In this document: positions 53,265 to 61,582 of the stretch, piece after piece | Layout: each line of letters begins with the position of its first letter | How positions within the stretch are numbered: position 1 is the stretch's first letter | Assembly (NCBI GenBank): GCA_023436715.1 | Contig: JAEZIJ010000129.1 | Location: 1 to 64,000, forward strand | Source of the DNA: Acidobacteriota bacterium | GTDB taxonomy: Bacteria > Acidobacteriota > Terriglobia > Bryobacterales > Bryobacteraceae | Direction: 5' to 3' | Length of the DNA: 64,000 nt | Position numbers and translations under genes: made by a program | The notes under the pieces: generated by a model | What the model was told of the DNA's origin: nothing | Databases searched by the model: none | The model's input: the letters and a program-made list of their open reading frames with translations, nothing else

Positions 53265-56200
53265 CCTTCTGCTGGTGGGGTTGGGACTCGCGCTGCGCGC
53301 CGACCCGGTGCGCGTGGTGATCGCGAGTCCCAACAACCCGGCGCTGGCGCCGGCGGTGCGCGAGTTCGAGACCCGCTTTGGAACTGGCCTGATCGAAGTG
53401 GCCGCGTATTCGCCGGAGCTCACCGCCAGCCAGATCGGCGAAGCCCGCGCCGTTCTGTTTGCCTACGCCAACTCCGGCGCCTTCCAGCGCACCGCGGCGG
53501 AGGTGCGCCGCGTGCATAAGAAAGGAGCGGCGGTCTTCGCGATCCCCGGAGAGGGCGCGGAAATAATTTGGCGCATTCCGGTATCGGGCAAGACGGCACA
53601 GACAATCGACGCGTACTGGCGGGGCGGCTCGGTCGAAAATCTCGTGGGCCTCCTCGCTACGCTCTACAAGGCCGGCGGCGGGCGGCGCAAGCTTACTGTC
53701 GCGCCTCCTACGGAACCGGTCAGCCAGGGCATTTACCATCCCGACGCGGCGCAGCCCTTCGATTCTCTGGCCGCCTACCTGGCCTGGTATCGCGCACGGA
53801 ATGCGCCGCTAGTGGGCCTCAGTTTCTACAGCAACGCGTATAAGTTCGGCGACATCGCGTATGTCGACTCGCTCATTCGCAAGCTCGAAGCGGCGGGCCT
53901 TGGTGTTGTGCCGATCTTCGGCAGCGGGCTCCCCGCCCTCGCGCCGCTGCTCGATGCAGACGGCCGCTGCCCGCTGCGCCTGCTGCTGGCTCTCAACCTG
54001 ACGATGCCGTTCTCAGGCCACACCGATGTGCTTGAAAAACGCGGCCTGCGGGCCATGCATCTCATCACTACGCGCGAGACGTTGGCTGAGTGGAGCCGCT
54101 CCGTCCAGGGCCTGCCGGCCGATCGCGTTCAGCTTCAATTCAGCGCACCGGAGCGCGCTGGCGCTACCGAAGGCACTCTGGTTGGGGTGACGGAAAAGGA
54201 TCCGGTCACCGGCGCCGGCCGCACCGTCGCCGTTCCGGAGCGTCTGGAAGCCGTGGTGGCGCGCGTGCGGAAATGGATCCGCCTTCAGGACAAGAGCCGT
54301 GCCGCGCGCCGCGTGGCCCTGATCTATTACGACAATCCGCCCGGCAAAGGTAACTTCGGCGCGAGTTACTTGAATGTGCCGGCCAGTCTTGTCGAGTTAC
54401 TAAATGCGCTTCGGGGAAACGGCTATCTTACCGGCGAGCGCCCCATGACCGAACGCGATCTGCTAGCCACGCTTGAGTTGTGTGGACGTAACGTGGGGGA
54501 GTGGGCGCCGGGCGAAGTCGAGAAGCTCGTGACGCAAGGCCACGCCACGCTGCTACCGGTTGCGCGTTACCGGGAGTGGTTCGACGCGCTGCCCGCCGAA
54601 TTCCGCAAGGCTGTCAATGCTACGTGGGGACCGCCGGAGGCTTCGCGTATGATGACGCTGCGCGCCCCGGACGGCCGGGCGTACTTCGTGATTCCGGGGG
54701 CACGGTTTGGCAACGTCTTCGTCGGCCCGCAGCCCTTCCGCTCGGAGCCAGCAAATGCCGCCGGCAGCGCGCACGATGCCATCACTCCGCCGCCGCACTC
54801 CTATGTCGCCTGGTATCTGTGGCTCCGCCATCAGCTCGACGCCGATGCCGTGGTGCACGTCGGCCGGCACGGCACGCTCGAATGGCTGCCCGGCAAGAGC
54901 GTCGCACTGGGCGAAGCGGATCCTCCCGCGGTGGTGTTGGGCGATCTGCCCGACCTGTATTACTACATCATGGACGGCGGCGGCGAAGCCATTCAGGCCA
55001 AGCGCCGCGGCGCCGCTGTGCTGATCAGCCATCGCACGCCGCTCATGATCACTTCCGGCGTTACCGCGAAGCTGGAGGAATTACACCGGCTGATCGATCG
55101 GGAAGAAGAAACGCAGGAAGGGAGCGAACTCTCCCGCGGGTATCGAGAGCAGATCGTCGAGCTGGCGCGGCAGGCCGGGGTCACGCTCGATCGGGCAGCG
55201 GCCTGGCCGGAGATCCGCGAGCGGCTCGAGGAGTTGATTCACGATACCGAAGGCACGCCCATTCCGCTCGGCCTTCCCGTAATCGGCGTCATGCCGGAGG
55301 AACCGCAGCAGCGCGAAGCCCTGGCCGAGTTCCTGCGCTCGCGCTTTCAATCCGCCGACCAGCAGCGCTACAGTCAACAGTGGCAGACGTGGGCCAACGG
55401 GATCTTCGACGGCGCCGCCCCGGAAATGCCCGGCGACGCGGCTGGCGGTCTGCGCGACAAGCTTCTCACCGCCTGGCAGGAAGGCCGGCAGTGGATCGAA
55501 GATCTGCGCCGGTCGCCGCGCATGGAACTTGAGGCCTTCCTCACAGCCCTCGACGGCAAATATCTGCCTAGCGGGCTGCTCGGCGATCCCATACGCCAGC
55601 CGGACGCGCTGCCCACTGGCCGCAACCTGCACAGCTTCGATGCCGCCTTCTTCCCGACCAAAGCTGCCTGGGAAACAGGCAAGCGCATGGCCGATCAGTA
55701 CCTCGCCGGTTATCTCAAACAGAAGGGGACTTACCCTGAGAAGGTTTCACAGGTGCTCTGGTTCGGCGAGACCATGCGGCACCACGGCTCCTTCGAGTCG
55801 ATGGCCATGTGGCTGCTGGGCGTGGAGCCGATCTTGAACGGGCGCGGCCAGATCGACGAGCTGCGCCTAGTGCCGGATACCGAACTGAGGCGGCCCCGCG
55901 TGGATGTGGTCTTCGCGATATCCAGCCTCTATCGCGACGCCGTGCCCCATCTGGCCGTGTGGCTCGACCGCGCCGTGAAGCTCGCCGCCTCGGCGGGCGA
56001 AAGCGCGATCACAAAGCATACCCATCAGGTGGAGCAGGATCTCTTGCAGCAGGGCGTTCCGAAAGAGCAGGCACAGGCCATCGCCGCCAGCCGCGTCTAC
56101 TCTACCGCCCCCGGATCCTACGGCACTCGGGTGGGACGCCTGGTGGTCGAAGGAAATGACAACGCCGATTCGGTTTCGCGCGCCTACCTGGAAGGGATGG

Positions 56201-57231
56201 GATGGAGCTATGGCGCGGGCGCGTGGGGACAGGCCGCACCCGGCGGGCTGCGCGCGCAGCTTCGCGGCAATCAGGCTGTGATCTTCAGCCGCTCCACCAA
56301 TCTGTACGGCGCTGCGGACACACACGATGTCTACGAGACTTTCGGCGCGCTCGGCCTGGCCTCGAAAGTAGTGAACGAAGGCAAGGCCCCGGACATGGTG
56401 ATCGAAAACCTCCGCAAGCCGGGCGATGCGCGCCAGCAGTCCATGCGCGCCTTCCTCCTGGCTGAGTTGAATGCGCGGCAGTGGAATCCTCGCTGGATCT
56501 CAGAAATGCAGAAAGCCGGATACGCCGGCGCGCGACAGTTCGCCAAGCAGACCGACGCTTTGTCGGGCCTGACCACCACTGCTCCCGACTCCGTCGATCC
56601 GAGTGTGTGGCGGAAGAACTTTCAAGTCTACGTGCGCGATGAGTACGGCCTGGGAATAGAGCAGTGTTTTGAACAAAACAACCCAGCCGCCCGGCAGCAG
56701 CAGCTTGCACGATTCCTCGAAGTGGAGCGCCGGGGCGTCATGCCGCTTAGCGCCGAGGACCGCGCGCTGCTGGCCTCCGCATTCGTCCGTTCGGTGGCGC
56801 GGACCGGGGCAGGATGCTCCGCATTGATCTGTGGGAACCGGTCGCTACGTAGCTATGCGGCTTCGGTGGCGCGCTCGACGGGCGCCGCCAGTGCTGCTGA
56901 AATTGGGCGCTTTACTGAAGTCCTTCACGCCGCCACCACGGCGCCGCGCCGGACCTCCGCGTCCGCTCCGGCCGCGAACGGAGTAGGAACAGCTCTCTCG
57001 CTGGGTCGAGGCAGCGGCACGCGAATCTTCGTCATGCAGATGTCGGCCGAGGAGTGGGAGAAGAAGTTCGCCGCCGTGGGGACGTTGGCAGTGGACCCGC
57101 GCACATGGCTGGCCGTGGTCGCCCTGTACGGAGTCCTGTCGTTGGCGGCCACATATGCGCGTCGCAGGCAGCAGCGGGAACGCCTCACCGAACTGCGCCT
57201 GAGTTCCGAGGAGGAGAATGCACATCGCTGA
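53239..57231 (+). CDS. exported, membrane-anchored CobN/BchH-family chelatase-like protein
   Basis: 1330-residue member of the large chelatase subunit family (CobN, BchH, HmuS). Unlike true CobN it starts with a signal peptide (MCRSVLLCSLLLVGLGLALR, probable cut after RA) and ends with one membrane span (TWLAVVALYGVLSLAATYA) followed by a basic tail. The catalytic body should therefore sit in the periplasm, anchored at its C-terminus. Family core: YYDNPPGKGNFGASYLNVPA, HVGRHGTLEWLPGKSVAL, LPDLYYYIMDGGGEA, LWFGETMRHHGSFESMAMWL and TDTHDVYE-like AADTHDVYETFGALG. No CobS/CobT-type or ChlI/ChlD ATPase partner is in the window. It starts within the last 26 bases of btuB and overlaps cbiM. Possible role: removing or inserting metal in a tetrapyrrole during import. 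Confidence 0.88.
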   Translation: MCRSVLLCSLLLVGLGLALRADPVRVVIASPNNPALAPAVREFETRFGTGLIEVAAYSPELTASQIGEARAVLFAYANSGAFQRTAAEVRRVHKKGAAVFAIPGEGAEIIWRIPVSGKTAQTIDAYWRGGSVENLVGLLATLYKAGGGRRKLTVAPPTEPVSQGIYHPDAAQPFDSLAAYLAWYRARNAPLVGLSFYSNAYKFGDIAYVDSLIRKLEAAGLGVVPIFGSGLPALAPLLDADGRCPLRLLLALNLTMPFSGHTDVLEKRGLRAMHLITTRETLAEWSRSVQGLPADRVQLQFSAPERAGATEGTLVGVTEKDPVTGAGRTVAVPERLEAVVARVRKWIRLQDKSRAARRVALIYYDNPPGKGNFGASYLNVPASLVELLNALRGNGYLTGERPMTERDLLATLELCGRNVGEWAPGEVEKLVTQGHATLLPVARYREWFDALPAEFRKAVNATWGPPEASRMMTLRAPDGRAYFVIPGARFGNVFVGPQPFRSEPANAAGSAHDAITPPPHSYVAWYLWLRHQLDADAVVHVGRHGTLEWLPGKSVALGEADPPAVVLGDLPDLYYYIMDGGGEAIQAKRRGAAVLISHRTPLMITSGVTAKLEELHRLIDREEETQEGSELSRGYREQIVELARQAGVTLDRAAAWPEIRERLEELIHDTEGTPIPLGLPVIGVMPEEPQQREALAEFLRSRFQSADQQRYSQQWQTWANGIFDGAAPEMPGDAAGGLRDKLLTAWQEGRQWIEDLRRSPRMELEAFLTALDGKYLPSGLLGDPIRQPDALPTGRNLHSFDAAFFPTKAAWETGKRMADQYLAGYLKQKGTYPEKVSQVLWFGETMRHHGSFESMAMWLLGVEPILNGRGQIDELRLVPDTELRRPRVDVVFAISSLYRDAVPHLAVWLDRAVKLAASAGESAITKHTHQVEQDLLQQGVPKEQAQAIAASRVYSTAPGSYGTRVGRLVVEGNDNADSVSRAYLEGMGWSYGAGAWGQAAPGGLRAQLRGNQAVIFSRSTNLYGAADTHDVYETFGALGLASKVVNEGKAPDMVIENLRKPGDARQQSMRAFLLAELNARQWNPRWISEMQKAGYAGARQFAKQTDALSGLTTTAPDSVDPSVWRKNFQVYVRDEYGLGIEQCFEQNNPAARQQQLARFLEVERRGVMPLSAEDRALLASAFVRSVARTGAGCSALICGNRSLRSYAASVARSTGAASAAEIGRFTEVLHAATTAPRRTSASAPAANGVGTALSLGRGSGTRIFVMQMSAEEWEKKFAAVGTLAVDPRTWLAVVALYGVLSLAATYARRRQQRERLTELRLSSEEENAHR

Positions 57232-57862
57232 AGGATTCCTTCCCGTGGCACACGCCGCGGCATGGACTGCCATCTCCGCACCTTTCGCGGTTTACGGATT
57301 TCGCCGCACATCTGTGGAACTGCGTTCGGACCCGAGCCGGCGCCTCATGCTGGCCGCGGCAGGCGCGTTCCTGTTCGCATTGACGGCGGTCAAGCTGCCG
57401 TCGGTGGGAGGCAGTTCTTCGCATCCGACGGGCGTGGCGCTAGCGGCGCTCTACTTCGGCCCTTCTGTCACCGTGGCGCTGGCATTCATCGTGCTGCTGT
57501 TCCAGGCCATCCTTCTGGCGCACGGCGGACTTACCACGTTGGGTGCAAACCTATTCTCGCTGGGCGTGGCCGGATCGTGCGCGTTCTGGCTCACGCACCG
57601 GCTGTTGCGGCGGTGGTGGGGCGCCTCGGCTGCGGTATTCACGGCGACGTTCGTTGCCAGCCTGGCCACTTACTCGGTGACCTCGTTCCAGCTCGCGATC
57701 GCGTTCCCCGATCCGCAGGCCGGCATTCTCGCGTCGTTCGCCAGGTTCGGTTCGATCTTCGCGGTGACGCAGGGGCCGGTGGCGCTGGCCGAGGCCGTCT
57801 TCACGGTGTTCACATTCCGCGCGCTCAATGCGGCGGCGCCGGAGTTCTATGACGTTAAGTAG
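57218..57862 (+). CDS. cbiM: cobalt ECF transporter S component CbiM
   Basis: Substrate-binding membrane subunit of the CbiMNQO Co2+ importer. 214 residues, about six or seven membrane segments. The N-terminus MHIAEGFLP is the metal-binding start essential in this family (Met-His exposed outside), and LPSVGGSSSHPTGVALAALY supplies the second metal loop. VAFT-like ALAFIVLLFQAILLAHGGLT and FAVTQGPVALAEAV follow. It starts inside the 3' end of the CobN-like gene. Confidence 0.93.
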   Translation: MHIAEGFLPVAHAAAWTAISAPFAVYGFRRTSVELRSDPSRRLMLAAAGAFLFALTAVKLPSVGGSSSHPTGVALAALYFGPSVTVALAFIVLLFQAILLAHGGLTTLGANLFSLGVAGSCAFWLTHRLLRRWWGASAAVFTATFVASLATYSVTSFQLAIAFPDPQAGILASFARFGSIFAVTQGPVALAEAVFTVFTFRALNAAAPEFYDVK

Positions 57863-58118
57863 GCGAAACTCTCTGGCACTGCTACTGGTGGTGCTCGTGC
57901 CGATTCTGGGCGTCCTCCTGCTTCGCGTCGGCGGCGGGGCGGACGAACAGGCCCGCGCGGCGATCGAGGAGGCCCACTCCTACCGTGCGTGGTTCGAGCC
58001 GCTCTGGGCACCGCCGAGCCCCCTTGTCGAAAGACTGTTGTTTCTGGCGCAGGTGGTGATTGGCTCGGCCGTTCTGGGCTACGCGATCTTCCGTCTGCGC
58101 GCGAGGAGAAAGCCGTGA
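57849..58118 (+). CDS. cbiN: cobalt transport protein CbiN
   Basis: Small auxiliary subunit of CbiMNQO, 89 residues, with two membrane helices (ALLLVVLVPILGVLLL at the N-terminus and FLAQVVIGSAVLGYAIF at the C-terminus) joined by a periplasmic loop with PLWAPPSPLVERLLF, as usual for CbiN. ATG 57849 overlaps the cbiM end by 14 bases. CbiN helps load the metal into CbiM. Confidence 0.88.
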   Translation: MTLSRRNSLALLLVVLVPILGVLLLRVGGGADEQARAAIEEAHSYRAWFEPLWAPPSPLVERLLFLAQVVIGSAVLGYAIFRLRARRKP

Positions 58119-58801
58119 CGGCGCGCCACCCGGTCGAGAACCTGCTCGCGTCGCTGGCGTGGCTGGCGCTGGCTATGCTGCTGCCCCCGCTTCCATGGGC
58201 GCCGGTGCTGGCGGTCTGCACGAGTGTCGTCGCTCTGGCTCACGCCCGCATCCGGCCGCGCTTGTGGCTGGCAGCGCTGACCGCGCCGGCCGCGTTCTCG
58301 GCTCTGGCTATTCTGCCCTTGGCCTGGAACGCTTCGTTTGATTTATCGAATGCGGCTGTCTGGACGGCTCCGCTGCGGTCCTTCGCCGCCTCTTCCGCAG
58401 TCCTGCTGCTCGGGCTTACCACACCGATTTCCGATCTGCTGTCTAGCGCTCGTTCCGCCCGTGTGCCTGCGCCGTGGATCGACCTGGTGTTCCTGCTGCA
58501 CCGCTTCGCCGTTGCCGCCGTGGAGGTGTCGATCGCGATGACGCGCGCCATGTCGTTGCGTGCGCCGCGTGCCTCTTGGAGCAAACAGATTCGCGCGGCT
58601 GCGTGGCTCTCTTCCTCGCTTTTCCAGCGGATCCTGTCTCGCGCTCACCGATCTGAGCTGGGACTTGCCGCGCGCGGCGTCAAGGGGTGGGTTGTCCCGT
58701 CTGCTCCCGCGATGCGATTCTCGCCGGCGCGCGCCGCGGCGCTGTTGTGCGGACCCGTGGCATGCGGCCTTGCCGCGCTGCTTTGCGAGCGTGCGCGATG
58801 A
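58115..58801 (+). CDS. cbiQ: cobalt ECF transporter T component CbiQ
   Basis: Transmembrane coupling subunit of the ECF transporter, 228 residues, about five membrane segments. LLLGLTTPISDLLSSARSA, APWIDLVFLLHRFAVAAVEV and the coupling-helix motif RSELGLAARGVKGW (A-R-G) are visible. GTG 58115, preceded by GAGGAG, overlaps the cbiN stop. Confidence 0.9.
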   Translation: MTARHPVENLLASLAWLALAMLLPPLPWAPVLAVCTSVVALAHARIRPRLWLAALTAPAAFSALAILPLAWNASFDLSNAAVWTAPLRSFAASSAVLLLGLTTPISDLLSSARSARVPAPWIDLVFLLHRFAVAAVEVSIAMTRAMSLRAPRASWSKQIRAAAWLSSSLFQRILSRAHRSELGLAARGVKGWVVPSAPAMRFSPARAAALLCGPVACGLAALLCERAR

Positions 58802-59643
58802 GCACCGCGCTCCTCGAAGCCACCGGCCTCGGCTACCGCTATTCCCCGGACCGATGGGCGCTTCGGGACATCAGCCTTGGCATTAGTCCCGGAGAGCGCG
58901 TAGCCGTGCTCGGGGCCAATGGCGCCGGCAAGTCCACGCTCCTTCTTGCGCTCGCGGGCGCGCTGCCCCTGACGGAGGGTCAACTGCAATGGGAAGGGCA
59001 GCCCGGGAAGTCGCGCTCGTTTCTGCGTGACAAAGTGGGGCTGCTCTTGCAGGACGCCGAAGATCAGCTTTTTGCGCCGACGGTCGAGCAGGACGTCGCC
59101 TTCGGACTTCTCCAACGCGGATTGCCTGGCGGCATCGCCGGATCGGCGCTTGATCGCCTGCACATCGCGCACCTGGCGAAGCGCCCGGTGCAGCAACTCA
59201 GCTTGGGCGAAAAGAAACGCGTGGCGTTAGCGGGCTTGATCGTGCTGCGGCCCGCGTTGTTGTTGCTGGACGAACCTTCCTCGGGGCTCGATCATGATGG
59301 CACGAGGGCGTTGTTTGATGTCCTGAGCGAACTGCAAGCGGACGGCACGGCTGTAGTCCTCTCGACTCACGACGCCAACCTGGCCGCACAGTGGACCAAG
59401 CGTGTTGTCGTGTTGGAAAGAGGGCGCATCGCCGGCGATGGAGCAAGGGAGGATATTCTCTCGGACCGCACCATCCTAGAGCGCGCCCGGCTGGCGCCGC
59501 CCCTGATCTACGTGGCTGCCCTGGCGCTACGCGAATTGTATCCGCCGTCTGCGGAATGGCCGCTGCCCGCCACGCCGCTAGAACTTGTCGAGTTTGTCCG
59601 CCGAATCCGAAGAGCCGCTACGACCTGGGCAACCGAACCGTAA
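58798..59643 (+). CDS. cbiO: cobalt ECF transporter ATPase CbiO
   Basis: ABC ATPase of the importer. 281 residues. Walker A GANGAGKST near residue 40, Q-loop LLLQDAEDQLFAPTVEQDVA, signature QLSLGEKKRVALAG, Walker B ALLLLDEPSSGLD and switch His in STHDANL. The Q-loop and PTVEQDVAFGL are typical of ECF-type ATPases. ATG 58798 overlaps the cbiQ stop. It is the last gene of the riboswitch-controlled uptake unit. Confidence 0.94.
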   Translation: MSTALLEATGLGYRYSPDRWALRDISLGISPGERVAVLGANGAGKSTLLLALAGALPLTEGQLQWEGQPGKSRSFLRDKVGLLLQDAEDQLFAPTVEQDVAFGLLQRGLPGGIAGSALDRLHIAHLAKRPVQQLSLGEKKRVALAGLIVLRPALLLLDEPSSGLDHDGTRALFDVLSELQADGTAVVLSTHDANLAAQWTKRVVVLERGRIAGDGAREDILSDRTILERARLAPPLIYVAALALRELYPPSAEWPLPATPLELVEFVRRIRRAATTWATEP

Positions 59644-59658
59644 CGGTGTCGGCCTTCT

Positions 59659-60535
59659 CTACCAGCCGAGGATGCCGGCGAACACTAACGGACCCACGAT
59701 CGTCGCGTCCGATTCGATGATGAACTTCGGCGTGTCCACGCCCAGCTTTTCCCATGTGAGTTTCTCGTTCGGGACGGCGCCGGAGTACGAGCCATAGCTT
59801 GTCGTGGAATCGCTGATCTGGCAGAAGTAGCTCCACAGGGGCGTGTCGCTGCGCTGCATGTCCTGGCGCAGCATGGGCGCGACGCAGATCGGAAAGTCGC
59901 CCGCGATTCCGCCGCCGATCCGGAAGAATCCGATGGAAGCGCCAGCGGGCGTTTTCGTGTACCAGTCCGCCAACCAAATCATGGTCTCTATGCCTGTGCG
60001 CACCGTATGAACGTTCTTCACGTCCCCACACATGCGTGGCCTGCGTACATGTTGCCCAGGGTCGAGTCTTCCCAGCCGGGCACAAATACCGGGATGTCCA
60101 TCTCCATGGCGGCGTGGAGCCAGCTATCGCGGACGTCGATCTGAAACCGGGTGCGCACTTCCTCATCCCGCAGCACGGCGAAAAGAAACGCGCTGGGGAA
60201 ACGCCGCTCACCCCGCGCATCGGCTGCCTGCCACTGGCGCAGCACGGCACTTTCGATACGCCGCATCGCTTCAGCTTCCGGGATGCAGGTGTCGGTTACA
60301 CGGTTCATGTGGCTGGCAAGCAGCGCCGCCTCGTCCTGTGGAGTCAAGTCGCGGTAGTCGGAAAACCCGGCGGTAGTAGCTCTGCGCCACCAGGTTGAAA
60401 ACGTCCTCCTCAATATTGGCGCCTGTCGAACAAATGGCGTGGATTTGCCCTGCCGGATCATCTCGGCGAGAGACGACCCAGTTCGGCGGTGCTCATTGCG
60501 CCTGCCATCCGAGCGAGCCACAGCACGGCCGACGA
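59659..60535 (-). pseudogene. deoxyhypusine synthase-like gene, multiply frameshifted and truncated
   Basis: Pieces of one gene lie in order in shifting frames: ARMAGAMSTAELG (near 60520), SLAEMIRQGK, HAICSTGANIEEDVFNLVAQ, then DYRDLTPQDEAALLASHMNR to PGWEDSTLGNMYAGHA, then GDVKNVHTVRTGIETMIWLA to the C-terminus FAGILGW. At least four frame changes are needed, and the first part of the protein is missing beyond about 60535. STGANIEED and the NAD/spermidine-site segments identify the deoxyhypusine/homospermidine synthase family. It cannot give a full product. It converges with cbiO, 15 bases away. From 60536 to 60761 I see no gene. Confidence 0.85.
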
Positions 60536-60761
60536 TATCTTGCGTTCACCGGATTCGGATCCGCCTCCGTGCTCGGACGACGAGGTCCGCCATGTGCGTT
60601 CGTGCGCGTCGCAACGGCGCGGCCCTCATCCTGACGCGCACGATGGAGCGCGGTGGCTGGGCGGCGTCATGCAGTACGCCCAGTGCGACAACATCACCTT
60701 CCTGCATAGTCTCTTTCAGTAACTCAATGATTGCGAATAGTGCTACGATTATGAAAATCGT

Positions 60762-61565
60762 ATGCGCTATACAATTTCGACCTCAATGGCTCTCGGCCTT
60801 ATCGCTTCTGGCGCGGCGCTCGCGCATGACCTTTACGTCATGCCGGAGCGTTTTCGAGTTGCCGAAGGGGAGGCCATTACCGTCGCCCTTCACAATGGTG
60901 ACGCCTTCCCCGAAAGCGAAGCAAGCGTAACGGTCGAGCGTCTGCGCGACGCGATCGTGCGATCGAGCGCGAAGACAGCTCCTCTTCAGGACCTGCGGGT
61001 AGATGGGAATCGGACGTTGGGCCGATTCTCAGTGCCAGGCGCCGGCGCCCTGGTACTGACGACGCGAACGATCCCGAACTTCCTCGAAATGGAGCCGGAC
61101 AAAGCCGCCGAGTACTTCAAGGAAGAAGGACTCATCGAGGCACTCGAGTGGCGGGCAAAACACGACGAAAGCAACAAGCCGAGCCGCGAGCGGTACAGCA
61201 AATATGTGAAATCCCTGCTGCTGGCCGGCTCCCCCAATGACTTTTATTCCACTGTGACCGGCCTCCTGATCGAAATCGTTCCCGAGAAGGACCCGTACCG
61301 TCTCAAACCCGGCGATTCACTGCCGGTGCGAGTTCTCTTCCGCGGCGCTCCCGCGGCCAATCTTCAGTTGGAGTCCGCGTGGGCAGGCGCGACGGACAAA
61401 GCAGTCCGCGTGGTGGGGCGAACCGATGCGAACGGGCGCATCACGGTGCCGCTCACGCAGGCCGGCAAATGGCGCCTTCACGCCATCAAGATGGAACGCT
61501 GCGCCGACCCGAAAGCCGCCGATTGGGAAAGCTTTTGGGCCAGCCTGACGTTCGAACTTCGTTAA
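60762..61565 (+). CDS. exported DUF4198-type protein
   Basis: 267 residues with a signal peptide (MRYTISTSMALGLIASGAAL, cut before HDLYVMP). The HDLYVMPERFRVAEGEAITV beginning and the beta-sandwich C-terminus with GRTDANGRITVPLTQAGKWR are typical of DUF4198, a periplasmic or surface family often near nickel/cobalt uptake genes. The mature N-terminus would begin with a histidine, which could bind metal. Two genes (one broken) separate it from the cbiMNQO set, so a cobalt link is only suggested. The Oar-like receptor follows after 17 bases, and the two may be co-transcribed. Confidence 0.75.
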   Translation: MRYTISTSMALGLIASGAALAHDLYVMPERFRVAEGEAITVALHNGDAFPESEASVTVERLRDAIVRSSAKTAPLQDLRVDGNRTLGRFSVPGAGALVLTTRTIPNFLEMEPDKAAEYFKEEGLIEALEWRAKHDESNKPSRERYSKYVKSLLLAGSPNDFYSTVTGLLIEIVPEKDPYRLKPGDSLPVRVLFRGAPAANLQLESAWAGATDKAVRVVGRTDANGRITVPLTQAGKWRLHAIKMERCADPKAADWESFWASLTFELR

Positions 61566-61582
61566 TTAGCGGGCACGCAATC

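Noticed and set aside
53239..57231. Aerobic-pathway cobaltochelatase CobN for de novo synthesis
   Set aside because: The signal peptide and membrane anchor, the absence of CobS/CobT-type ATPase partners and the presence of CbiK, CbiD and CbiG all argue against this role.
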